From Tetradesmus obliquus (taxonomy: Eukaryota > Chlorophyta > Chlorophyceae > Sphaeropleales > Scenedesmaceae), in NCBI GenBank assembly GCA_030272155.1, contig CP126206.1, forward strand, positions 868,001 to 932,000: a DNA stretch of 64,000 nucleotides, written 5' to 3'. The translations under genes and the position numbers were made by a program. The notes below the pieces were generated by a model, which saw nothing but the letters and a program-made list of their open reading frames with translations, searched no databases and was not told where the DNA came from. Every line of letters begins with the position of its first letter. The first letter of the stretch is position 1. Positions 52,764 to 62,681 of this stretch are shown here, one piece after another.

Positions 52764-54010
52764 AGACTGTGATTGCATGCCAGCCTTTGCTGCAGCAGTT
52801 CTTAGCCTGCACTGCATCCCTTCTGTTGCTGTTCCTGGACTTGGTGCCTGAAGTGCACACCTACCTTTTTATGCTATGGCTGATGTGCTCCTGCTGCTGC
52901 TGGGTATGCAGCTGATTTTACTGCGGCAGTAGCACTGTTTGCAATATATGATATCTGCCTGGGCAGGAGCAGCAGCAGCAGCAGACAACAGGAAACGTTA
53001 CAGCTATGTGTGCTGTGAATCACGGTGGCATGTGTTTTTCAACTGCAGTTGTTGGTGGGCGTGACAGCAGCAGCATGTGCCAGCAGGTGCCTCACTGCTG
53101 CCACCTAATTTTTTGGCGAAGCCTTTCAGCACTGCGCTGTGTTTAACGTCGTTCAATGTTCAAAACAAATTGTATGCAGGTGCTGCAGCAGCGCGATCGA
53201 GCTGCAGTGCTCTGGACATCCGTGTTGACCCGTCAGGCTCACCTGCAACGTGGGCTTGCGAGGGCCCGTCAGGATTGGTTTTCTGCTTTAACCAAAGGTA
53301 CGTTGCATAATGTGTCGACGATGATAAGTTGGCAGCGTGGCAGCTGTGTGGCTCGGAGCAGGCTTGTTTCAGGGCACCTTTCCGTCTTGAAGTTCTTCAC
53401 CATATCGCAGTTTATTTCGGCTCAAGCCATGCTTAAATCAATCATCAAATTTAAAAGTTAATCGACCGCAAGGTTTCTTGCAGGCTCCGTGCATATCGCT
53501 TGGCAGGCCAACAGTCGTCACAACCAACGCGAGTGACAGCAGCAGGAGCCATGTTCAAGAGCTTCGAGCGTAGTTGAATTATGACAGGAATTTTACCATT
53601 ACATTCGGCAATTCAGCATGACTGCAAATGCCTGTATGTGAAATGGCCACCAAGTGCCTTGCTGCCTTGCAGCAGTCGTTTGAAGCAGGAACCGCTCCTG
53701 ACAAGTCTGAGCACCAAAGCACAACATCCACATGTAGTTTACTCATACAATAAGCTTCTGAACATGCCATTTTGTTCCCACACTCGCTCTCAGGTGAACA
53801 CCAGGAAGTAACCACCCTACAGCAGCATGGTGCCAGCACCTCCCAAGCCCCGGGCGGTGCGAACATGCAGGACGGCGACAAGCGCAGGTGCCCTCAAACA
53901 GGTGAGCTCAAGGGCTCTCTGAGTGACACCCTGTGCACTGCTGGCCAGCCATCTTGCATGCAGCTGACAGCCACAATCCCTACATGCCATGCAGCAGCAC
54001 AACAGCAGAC

Positions 54011-56214
54011 TCAGCGCTGGTCTTTCCTGGGGTAGTCGCCAGCAGTGCCGCGGCGCTGCTTCCCGTCTCGGCACACACAAAGACTCCTCTTGCGGCTGCG
54101 CACCATGTTCCACAAATCTGGCAGCTTCAATACATCAGCCATGACAGATGCAGCTGTGATCTTCATAAAGGTGTTGTACAGGCCGTGCTGCAGGTCTCGC
54201 GGCTTCACATCAGCACCACCCAGCTGGCAGCTGTTATACAAGTAGTTGCGGAAGGCTGCTTTGAGGCTGCCAAATGCATGTTCAATGGGCTTGTTGAAAT
54301 CTGGGGAGTAGGGTGCAATGTGCAGCAGTTGATCTTCATTGATGCCACCTGCAACCAACATCTGTAGGCCATCCTTCCCCAGGTGAACACTTGGGTTGTC
54401 AAAGATGTACAGCGGCGTAGTGCCGCGCTGCGCCTGCTGTTGGTTGGCTATGTCTTTGATCTCCATCATGCAGTGAACAAACTCCAGCTGAGTCATGCTC
54501 TTGGCCTGCTGGGTTGGTTTGTCCTTCAACTGCAGGTGCAAGAATTGCCGGATTGGCAGCGCGCAGCCTTGTTAGCAGCGCAGGAGCGCAACGCAGCGGT
54601 GTGGATGGATGCGATGGGACGCTTCTACATCAGGCTCAGTGCAGACAAGGTCAGATACATCACCAAGTCTATGAGGGGGCAGAGATTGTTCTGGGGCTTG
54701 ACTGGCTGCTTGCCAGGTGTGCAGCACTTCAAGTTCTGCGCGCCGCGTGCAGTCGCCACAGCAGCAGCGCTTCAGTGCAAGATGTGTGCATGTGTGCTGG
54801 CTGATATGGTTGGCACATGCATGGGCTACATGCACACAAGCGAGGAGCAGCTGGTGTGCATGCTGTATTGGTTAGGCATCAGCAGCAGTATGTGTGCTCA
54901 GGTAGCAGTGGACTGGTGGGATGGGCGGATTAATTTCCTCCATGCACAGCACAACATGCTGATTCAAGCTGATGGCTCATGTCATGACAAGGGTTATTAC
55001 AGCAGCAGCAGGCAGCAGGTGCTGGAGCGCGACTTTGAGTTCTGCGCTGCAGCATATGACAACTGGCTGCAGCCAGGGGGCAGTGTGCTGCGCGTGAGCA
55101 CGCGCGGATGTGACATGCACCAATCCTTGCACATTGGTTTCCAGCTTGCTGCTGCAGGTGGTGTCATTGTACTGTCACCAAGTTACTCTGCTGTTATGTT
55201 CACAGCAGAGGACGGGCGGCGCTGCAGCTTCACTACAGCACTAAAAAAAGCACTGCGGGACTGTTACTACACAGTACAGCAGGGCTGGCATGTCTTTCGA
55301 TGGCAGGCGCCTGCGCAGTAGCAGCGCACACTCACCATGTACGGTACATTGAGGTTGCCAGCATGGTCCTTGTTGTCTGTTGTGCCGGTGACAAACTTGC
55401 AGTAGACGGGCCCGTGCACAGCGTTGACGGCGCAGACAAAGTGCAACTTGACCGGCTCTGCGTCCTTGCCCTTGCGCATCCATTTGCATGGCAGCACAGC
55501 ATGCACGTTTTCATCGTGTGCATCACAATAGACCTTGACGGAGCCGCCTGCCAGGTCTGACATCCAGAATTTGCACTCATCAACGAAATATATGCGCTGC
55601 AGCATGTCGGGGTCACTTTGGTACTTCTGCCACAGCGCCGCAGCTGCTGCCTTTCGCCTTTGTTTCTGTATCTTTGTCAAGTCCAGCTTCACATCTATTC
55701 TCCTGCGCACCAGGTCGGGGTCAGCCCATTTCATGTACTTCAGCAGTCTCTTGGGTGTGATGTTGTAGTCAGTGCACAGCTGGCGCAGTGTGTCATTTTC
55801 CTGACATGCGACTTCGATTGAAGTCCACCACACGTGCACATCAACCTTTCTCTTTGAATCTGCCGATGGGTAGGCCTTTACCACCTTGCCAGCCTTGAAT
55901 ATTGTGCTGGCATGGAAGGCGACAGCATGTGGGACATTTGAGGGCCTGCCGCCATGCTTGGGTGTAGCCACTGTGCCGTTTGCTGTGAAGTTCTTGTGAT
56001 GAAGTTTGCAGAACCGGTTCAGGTCCCCGTGTACCTCCTTGGCGTAGTCAGGGTACTGCTCTCTGTAATAATATGCGGGCGTAAACTTTTCGTCAGCTGT
56101 GGTCAAAGCCATTATCACACACACCACCGCCGCCACCCTCATGGCCGTGGTGCTGCGGTTGCTCTTCCATCCTGAAGGGTGCTTGCGCACCATGGACAGC
56201 CCCCCTGCAGGCAT
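54011..56214 (-). CDS. Tc1/mariner-like DDE transposase, two exons (core 3c)
   Basis: Same as 25771-27974. Confidence 0.82.
54383..55321 (+). CDS. Candidate Vsr/EDxHD-like nuclease in antisense intron (core 3c)
   Basis: Same as 26143-27081, with one substitution near residue 279 (EDGRRC for EDGQRC), outside the motif positions. Confidence 0.5.
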   Translation: MNTWVVKDVQRRSAALRLLLVGYVFDLHHAVNKLQLSHALGLLGWFVLQLQVQELPDWQRAALLAAQERNAAVWMDAMGRFYIRLSADKVRYITKSMRGQRLFWGLTGCLPGVQHFKFCAPRAVATAAALQCKMCACVLADMVGTCMGYMHTSEEQLVCMLYWLGISSSMCAQVAVDWWDGRINFLHAQHNMLIQADGSCHDKGYYSSSRQQVLERDFEFCAAAYDNWLQPGGSVLRVSTRGCDMHQSLHIGFQLAAAGGVIVLSPSYSAVMFTAEDGRRCSFTTALKKALRDCYYTVQQGWHVFRWQAPAQ

Positions 56215-56322
56215 GAATCCAAAACGTATGGATATGTTAGCTGTGCTTCTAGCAGCAGTGTGAACAGAAGTAACTGGTCAGGTCAAACAACAGCCTGCGG
56301 CATCATGGAGTTTGACCGGTCT

Positions 56323-57045
56323 CAGCTGGGCATGGTACAAACGTAGCGAACAAGTGGCCTACATATAAATGTCAAGCTTTCAACGACGAATCTAAATCAA
56401 TTTGAGCTGTTAGCAGTGGCACAGTGTACTGCAAGAAAAGAGCTAAAAACACGTTGCCCTGAAGTGCCCCGACTCGACTGTTACATATGTTAACTTGCGC
56501 TGTAGAGTGTTGCTGTGGGTGCTGCTGCCTGCAACATGTTTTGATGTGTAATGTAATACTTCTGGGCTTCCCTTGCTGGCTGATCAGGCACTGCAGTTCT
56601 GGTGTGCCAAGTGCCCTGCCGCTGCTGTTGCGCTCTGCTGCTTGGCGCTGTGCGCTGCACATACAGTTTCAACTGTCATATCTGTGACATACTGCGCAAC
56701 ACCGCTTCAGGCCCACCGGCAGCTGCTGCGCGCGTGCAGCTAGTGTGGCTGCACAGAGTTTGTTGAGGACTAGTATTCTACACAGTTTCCTGCAAACATC
56801 CTTCTTGTGTGATCAAGGCGAATTCTGGAGCTCAAAATTACTAGCAGTTTGAAGCTGCTGCTGCTGGCAGGTGGGGGCCCTGCTGTGCAGTTGGGATGCA
56901 AGCAAACCAAAGCAGCAGCACTGGCAGCTGTGCCTTACTGTGCCTGCCACATACAGCAGGTTGCTATGCCAGCATGGCTGTCTGCTTGCAAGCTGTGTTG
57001 ATTTGTTGCAAAATGCAGATGCTACGTTTGTACCATACCCAGCTG
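56323..57045. mobile_element. R element, right copy (unit 3)
   Basis: As at 28083, with the TCGAC reiteration. Confidence 0.85.
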
Positions 57046-57059
57046 AGTGAGTCGCAACA

Positions 57060-57115
57060 CTCAGTCCGCCAGATAAGTTGCGCTATTGGCGTGCACGCTT
57101 ATCTGGCGGACTGAG
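57060..57115. repeat. Shortened (56-bp) palindrome at the unit 3/4 junction
   Basis: Same as the 68-bp palindromes but one arm is 12 bp shorter near the centre, leaving a 7-bp-loop-like asymmetry. This is the type of loss expected at a hairpin during replication. TTACCACGTGGTAA follows. Confidence 0.95.
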
Positions 57116-57746
57116 CATTACCACGTGGTAAGGAGGCTGCTTGAGGTGATGTTCCCTTAGACTTGGTGTATAGGTTCTTGAGTTTTGTGTCTCTTATTCT
57201 AATTTGTTTCTTCAATGAAATCCATTTTGGTCTGTTGGCTTGAGACAACGTACCTTTGACAAGTTCATCGAAACCTGTGATAATATGTTTATAGGTGGGT
57301 ACAGTTTTCTTTATTTCGACATTGACATACCTTTGTCCTTGAATGGGATTGAGCGCGAGTATTGTTCTCATCCATTCTACCTTGTTACCAGGTACTTGGT
57401 GTTTGCTCTTGAATTGAGATGTCATGCAAAAGATAGTATATCTGTACTCATCCTTGATGTCTTCGACATAGTTCTGCACTGAACGCTTGGTGCAAAATGT
57501 GTTGCATATCACAACATTCATTCCATTTTGCAAGGCTTTCATTACTTCAGCCTTGCAAGTTTCATGTGCTTTGTTACAGTTTTGTTGGTTGAACTGGTAT
57601 GCTCCGTCGACGTACCTATAATCATCTGCTGAGAAAAGTACATGATCAGGAAAGTGCGTTTTTGCATAGGAAGTTTTACCCGATCCAGGCGAACCACGGA
57701 TTATGATGAGTTCATTTTGACTGCTCATTACAGCACTTAGGTCCAT
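57099..57746 (-). CDS. P-loop kinase plus recombinase-like segment (unit 4)
   Basis: Same 215-residue partial frame as 28871-29518. Confidence 0.55.
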   Translation of the reverse strand: MDLSAVMSSQNELIIIRGSPGSGKTSYAKTHFPDHVLFSADDYRYVDGAYQFNQQNCNKAHETCKAEVMKALQNGMNVVICNTFCTKRSVQNYVEDIKDEYRYTIFCMTSQFKSKHQVPGNKVEWMRTILALNPIQGQRYVNVEIKKTVPTYKHIITGFDELVKGTLSQANRPKWISLKKQIRIRDTKLKNLYTKSKGTSPQAASLPRGNAQSAR

Positions 57747-57896
57747 TTGGCTTTAAGCACTAATGCTACTACTGCTGTGACAACCACCTTGAACAGTTCA
57801 TACTATTATATAACAACCACTATATTTTAAGTCAGTTAGCTATAGCCTTGGGTGTATGAAACCCTGGCCACGGGGTTTGACCCCCTTGGTATCTTC

Positions 57897-58616
57897 TCAG
57901 ATATTGTTTGGTAGTAGTATAGGTCCATGATGTTGTAGAAATCCATGATGATACCATGTGACCATGTTGTCCAACACCGAGTTGGCCTCTTGATGTCTGT
58001 GTATGTATTGTTTCCTCACCGCCTCCACGGCTTCAGCAGCTGTGCCTCCAGAGTAAATGATGATGATGGCGATGATAATACAGCTGATGCCACAAGTTCC
58101 CCCATACCCCACGCCTTCGTGTTCAAATATATACTGCACCGTCCCCCTCGCAAACGCCGACATGATGCTGAATGGCGTGAAGCCCTCCACCAGCGCAGTG
58201 TAGCTCATCCTCTGTGACACTCCATCATCTCCAAAGTATCCACACGGATCCACAAACCCCTGCCCCCCCTCCTCCACGTCCCATACCAACAGGCAAGAGT
58301 GTCCCATATTGTCATCATGGTGACTGAAAACACCAATGTGCAACAGCAGGATAGACCCCTTGGACCGGTTGCTGATGATCTGTTGCAGGTCTGGTAGGTT
58401 GTGGAATTGAAGCTTTGGTGCCTGCTGGTCGTTGTACGTGATGTAGGCATTGGTGTTCTCGTAGGGGATCAGCAGTTCCATCCTCTGTGACAGCTCAGCA
58501 AAGAACTGGTTGTAGTACTCCCAGTCACGGTCCCAATCAGCTGGCCTGCCGTTGGCCATGATGGGAGCCACATCAGGATGAGAGAAGAAGGCGTTGAAGA
58601 ACGCTGGCAACTCCAT
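57897..58616 (-). CDS. Cysteine protease candidate (unit 4)
   Basis: Looks whole; same motifs as 29669-30388. Confidence 0.45.
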   Translation of the reverse strand: MELPAFFNAFFSHPDVAPIMANGRPADWDRDWEYYNQFFAELSQRMELLIPYENTNAYITYNDQQAPKLQFHNLPDLQQIISNRSKGSILLLHIGVFSHHDDNMGHSCLLVWDVEEGGQGFVDPCGYFGDDGVSQRMSYTALVEGFTPFSIMSAFARGTVQYIFEHEGVGYGGTCGISCIIIAIIIIYSGGTAAEAVEAVRKQYIHRHQEANSVLDNMVTWYHHGFLQHHGPILLPNNI

Positions 58617-58868
58617 GGCTGGTTGCTGTTTGTTTGCTGGGTTTGCTTGGTTGCTCAAGGTGTGTTGGTGCGGTTGGCATGTGGCAGTGGTATATAAAGC
58701 AGAGTTGAGCAGCAGGGAGAGGGCAGCAGTTAGCGGTAACAGCTGGCTATTGGCATGAACAGCAATTGCCGTTAACACCAACCGGGCTGATGCTGACTGG
58801 CTAGTCAGTAGTTTGAATTGAATCTGACACAGTCCATCATCACAACCAACATTTCGGTGCCGTCTGAA
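58617..58868. promoter_or_regulatory. Promoter spacer of the protease-like gene (unit 4)
   Basis: Same TATA-bearing spacer as in the other units. Confidence 0.5.
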
Positions 58869-59666
58869 CTACTTAACCTTCATTAGTTCTTTGTTCGTCA
58901 TCACCAGCTCGTATATATCTTCCTTGATCTTCTTGAACAACTCCTTGCCCTCATCGTAAATCCTTCGCAACCAAAAGATTGCTTCACGGATCTCATCCTC
59001 ATCCAACGTTTCTTCGATCTCTTCCTTATTCTTCTTGCTATATCTATCCAGAATTCTCCAACCATTCATTACCATCTCGTATAACACTTTGTCCTTTTTC
59101 TTCACGATCCACCGTCCCTGATCAGCATACTCCATCAGGTTTTGTTTCACGTTTCTCAACCTGACATTGTGATTCTCTGGATGCTCTGGATTAAAATGCA
59201 GTTCCTCCAACACTTTGACCAGATCCATGTCCTTAAAACATTCCATCAAAAACTCATTATCTAGATACTTCGTATTCTCTTGACCTCCAAGATCCCTCAC
59301 GTTGATATGTATATTGATGTTGTTTTGCATATTATTATTTGTTATATTGTTGGTGGCACCATTTCGACAAACCAATTCTTTGAGCTCGTTCACTTCTCTT
59401 TCAAGCGCCTCGATTTGTTGTTTATCAGTCGGCTTGCCTTTGCACGTTTTCTTGTGTCGAGAAAGGTTTGATTGGTATGTAAACCTTGCATTACAAGCGG
59501 CACACACATACAATTTGTTTTTGTCGTCACACAAGCGTTCTAGCAGAACGTCAACGGCCACCGAACTTTCTACAGGGTTACATTTAGTTTTGTTCCTGAA
59601 ATGTGGTATCAAATTTGATTTTTGCGGTGTAGCATATCCACACCGTTCACACGTGAACAAACTCAT
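58869..59666 (-). CDS. Giant-virus-like C2H2 zinc-finger protein (unit 4)
   Basis: Near-identical copy of 20083-20880; looks whole. Confidence 0.78.
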   Translation of the reverse strand: MSLFTCERCGYATPQKSNLIPHFRNKTKCNPVESSVAVDVLLERLCDDKNKLYVCAACNARFTYQSNLSRHKKTCKGKPTDKQQIEALEREVNELKELVCRNGATNNITNNNMQNNINIHINVRDLGGQENTKYLDNEFLMECFKDMDLVKVLEELHFNPEHPENHNVRLRNVKQNLMEYADQGRWIVKKKDKVLYEMVMNGWRILDRYSKKNKEEIEETLDEDEIREAIFWLRRIYDEGKELFKKIKEDIYELVMTNKELMKVK

Positions 59667-61007
59667 GGTTGATCCTTTACTTATCCTTTTATATCGTTTA
59701 TCTGATCAAATGATAATAAATGATAAGATTGAAGTATCAACTTTTATGTAAAAGTATCGTTGATGTTACCAGTAGTATAGGTCTGTTCAATGAAATGAAG
59801 AAGAAATGATAAAAATGAATAAGAGAGGGGGTGTTTCGTTTTATTAACTTTGCCGGAACAACAAAATGAATCCCACAAACTTTTGCAAAATAATTTCCTT
59901 TTCATATATCTATAAGAATGAGCTTCTTTAAGTTGGTTTGCGGTGAACACCCCCAACTGTTCACACCAACACTTGAGCACCTGACCTTTACCTTTACCTT
60001 TACTTGAGCTGGGGTATGTGGACGGACGGGGACAAGAATGCTGTCTCCAAAACCATTACCCGGTCATCAGATGTGCTCGTTGTTGACCGTTGTGATTTGC
60101 GGCAACAATCTGTCACTTTTCATAATACTTACTTTACACAGGTGCTACTCCGCTGCCTGTTTGGCGGGAAAGATGGGTGTGGAGGTGGTCGCCTCGGGGC
60201 ACAGCGGGTCGTGGCGCGCTTGCCTCCGTTGCTGCCAATGTGTGTTCCGGTGTATCATGTGTGCATATAACTGTGTATACCGGCGGTGTATGCGCGCTGA
60301 CCCCTCCTCTGCACTGCCACCCTCGCCCTCCGCCGCGTCGAAGTGTGTGATAACAGATCACTCCCGGCCGCCCGTAGGTTGTGTGCGTTGCGCCGTTGGG
60401 CGATGCAAACGCGAGTCAACAAGTACGGCACTGGGTTGGATAACAATATTTTATTACTGCAGTACCCTAAACCCGTAAGGTAAGGTTACGTTAAGGTGAC
60501 CTGTAGTGTGCAGAAACAGTCGACACATTGCCTGATCATGTCGTGGGTGGGGCACCTGTTGTGTGCCGTGGGCTCGCAAATGTTATTATTACTATAAAAC
60601 GCCCAGCATATATTTTCAGACAATGGGAGGGGTTTTCTGTGGTACGCAACAGAAGCTAAGAGGAGCATCCAAGCAAAGGCTAGAAAGGCTATGTAGGCAC
60701 TAGGATGGTAGCCAACGGAACGAACACAGTCCGCTTACACCTGCAGAGGCATCAGCCTCATACACAAGCCAATGAGCACCACCCCCATCATCGGACGGTA
60801 CACGATACCACGGCTTACTAGCACCCCAGCGACCAAGTCCTTGGCCAAGGTGTACACTTGCATGGCTGGGGGGCTGTCATTAACATGTACAACACGATCA
60901 ATACTGCACCTTTTTGCGCGATGGTGCAGCTGCCAGGACTCCACATGGCCCACCATGTTTCGCCATCACCTGGTACCCCACGACAGTTTGAACCAGGGCT
61001 GCGGGTT
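59667..61007. other. Gene-free stretch of unit 4
   Basis: Copy of 20881 to about 22217, ending at the array edge. Confidence 0.4.
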
Positions 61008-62129
61008 CTACGAGCCTGGCGAGGCCTTGCAGCTGCTGGTTCGCTGGAAGCCCTCCTGCGGCTGGTGTTTTCTGCTGGCCTGCTGCGTTCACGACCTCTG
61101 TTGGCTGCTGCAGGGCATGCAGGCACCCTATTGCTACCCCTGTACCTATGTTGCTCGCTATACGCATTAGCAGCGGCCGCAGCATCCCTTGAATCGAACT
61201 CCAACGGGTCCATACTGCTGCAGTATTACTGCACAACCGCACGGTGACCGCAGCTCAGCATTTCAGGGCCATAATCATTCGCTTACACGTTCTTGATGTT
61301 GCAAAACATTTCGAGCGGATCAAACGGAAGGAAAAGCGCGTATTCAGTAGATAAGGGACAGTAATCGGTGTCACTGGTGTGAGCAGGCGAGCGTTGTGCG
61401 ACTTGGGGTCCTATCACCCACGGAGTGTTAGGGTGACAACTCCTATCACCCTGTCACTAGTCATAGGACTGCTAGTCCTATGACCGTCGAGGCACTAGTG
61501 AGACAGCATGTCAGCAGAAGAGCATGCCGCAAACCACCGCTCATAAGTACTGTAGACACCATGACCAACACTATGGTCACCAGGAAGTCCAGTCGCAGGT
61601 CCAGGCACGCTCAGGCACGTCCAGTTGCCACACATTGCGTCCAGTTGGCTGTATGCGAGTCCAGATGCACGTCCTGGCACCATGCAACTTGACATGTGCT
61701 GCTGCTGCAACGTTGACTCCTGAAATAAGGCGTCACCGCCGCGTCGAACACATCGCATGGGTGTTTTCTGCTATTTACCGCTTGAATGTGGCCCGTTTGG
61801 CAGCTTTCGTGCTTATGCAACCTGCTGCAGGGTTTGTTGATACCAGCGCCGATTATCACAGCAGATGAGGCCATAAATTTACATTGATTGTGAACAAACA
61901 AGCTTTCAAGGGTGGCTGCCTCGAAGACACTGCTGCATTTGTGAACTAAAGCCTGTCACCGACCTGCTGTGACCATTCTGCGATCCTCATCATGCAAATC
62001 CAATGTTGTTGCCCGTAAACAAAGGATTTGCAGGGTTACTCTGGCTATCATCAGCCTTTCTGAACGACACAAGCGCACAAAACATCTCGCGGGCCCGCTT
62101 GCCGAGTCGCTGTTTAGATAACGTTGTAA
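61008..62129. other. Host-like DNA right of the array, no confident gene
   Basis: GC-rich to about 61250. Then CCTATCAC-type motifs (61411-61480), including an inverted pair GTCATAGGACT / AGTCCTATGAC at about 61457-61482. Open frames on both strands lack recognisable domains. Confidence 0.4.
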
Positions 62130-62319
62130 ATGCCTAAAACTAAAACAGAACGTTACAATGCTTACGAAGATGCCCCCAAGCGCCCGTCAAATAGCGTGCC
62201 TGGAGAAGTGGAGAGGCACTGCCCCGTCTGCGGCGCCTGGGATGACTGCAGCAGCTCCACATGGTACAGGAAACATGTAACTGGCAAATGCAACTCAAAG
62301 AACACGCGACAGGGTGCAG
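62130..62319 (+). CDS. First exon of a C2H2-type zinc-finger gene (hypothetical)
   Basis: Begins MPKTKTERYNAYEDAPKRPS and encodes one C2H2-like finger CPVCGAWDDC...WYRKHVTGKC (residues ~30-53: two Cys, then His and Cys). It ends at a plausible donor GCAG|GTACGG. Downstream exons are unclear; a Gln-rich frame (about 62560-62680) with acceptor-like TTGCAG sites and the 279-bp repeats may belong to it. It could be a host regulator or part of a domesticated transposase. Confidence 0.45.
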
Positions 62320-62559
62320 GTACGGCATGCCTACCAACTGCAGTAAAACTTGCAGGTGTCACTTACCAGCCGGCAGGCTCAGCATTCGCTAGCGTCACCA
62401 AGCAGGCACAATGGCCAACAGCTGGCTTAGTGCGCGGCTGCTGTCCAGCGCTTGTTTTCTTGCAGCTCCCAGGGCGGGTTCCTGCTGTTGTAGCTCACAC
62501 AGCTGCACCATCTGCAGGTGTGCAGCAGGAGGCTGTTGGTGCCAGCCCAGGACAACAGA

Positions 62560-62681
62560 GAGGAGCAGCAGCAGCGTCAGCAGCAGCAAGAGCAGCAGCA
62601 GCAGCTGCATCAGCAGCAGCTGGAGCAGTATCACCACCAGCAGCAGCAGCAGCAACACCACCACCAGCGGCTTCTCATGCG
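62560..62681 (+). repeat. CAG-rich (poly-Gln/Ser/Ala) tract
   Basis: Dense CAG/CAGCAA repeats, open in several frames; encodes poly-Gln in one plus-strand frame. Low complexity. Confidence 0.8.

Larger units (their letters stand above)
52764..56322. mobile_element. Transposase core 3c (unit 3)
   Basis: Third core; followed by a right-type R copy. 52764-54010 is without recognised genes. Confidence 0.8.
39470..57139. repeat. Tandem unit 3 (17,670 bp, three cores)
   Basis: Equal to unit 2 plus two extra 3,562-bp core periods, minus 12 bp in the junction palindrome (10,558 + 7,124 - 12 = 17,670). Confidence 0.95.
57140..61007. repeat. Tandem unit 4 (partial, 3,868 bp)
   Basis: Matches unit 3 from its start to the base after GGGCTGCGGGTT, then diverges into unrelated host-like DNA. 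It lacks the metal-binding gene and the R-core-R transposon. Confidence 0.95.

Noticed and set aside
61190-61215. tRNA-like T-loop (GTTCGATTC on the minus strand)
   Set aside because: The surrounding bases do not pair as a T-stem, and no acceptor or anticodon arm can be drawn.
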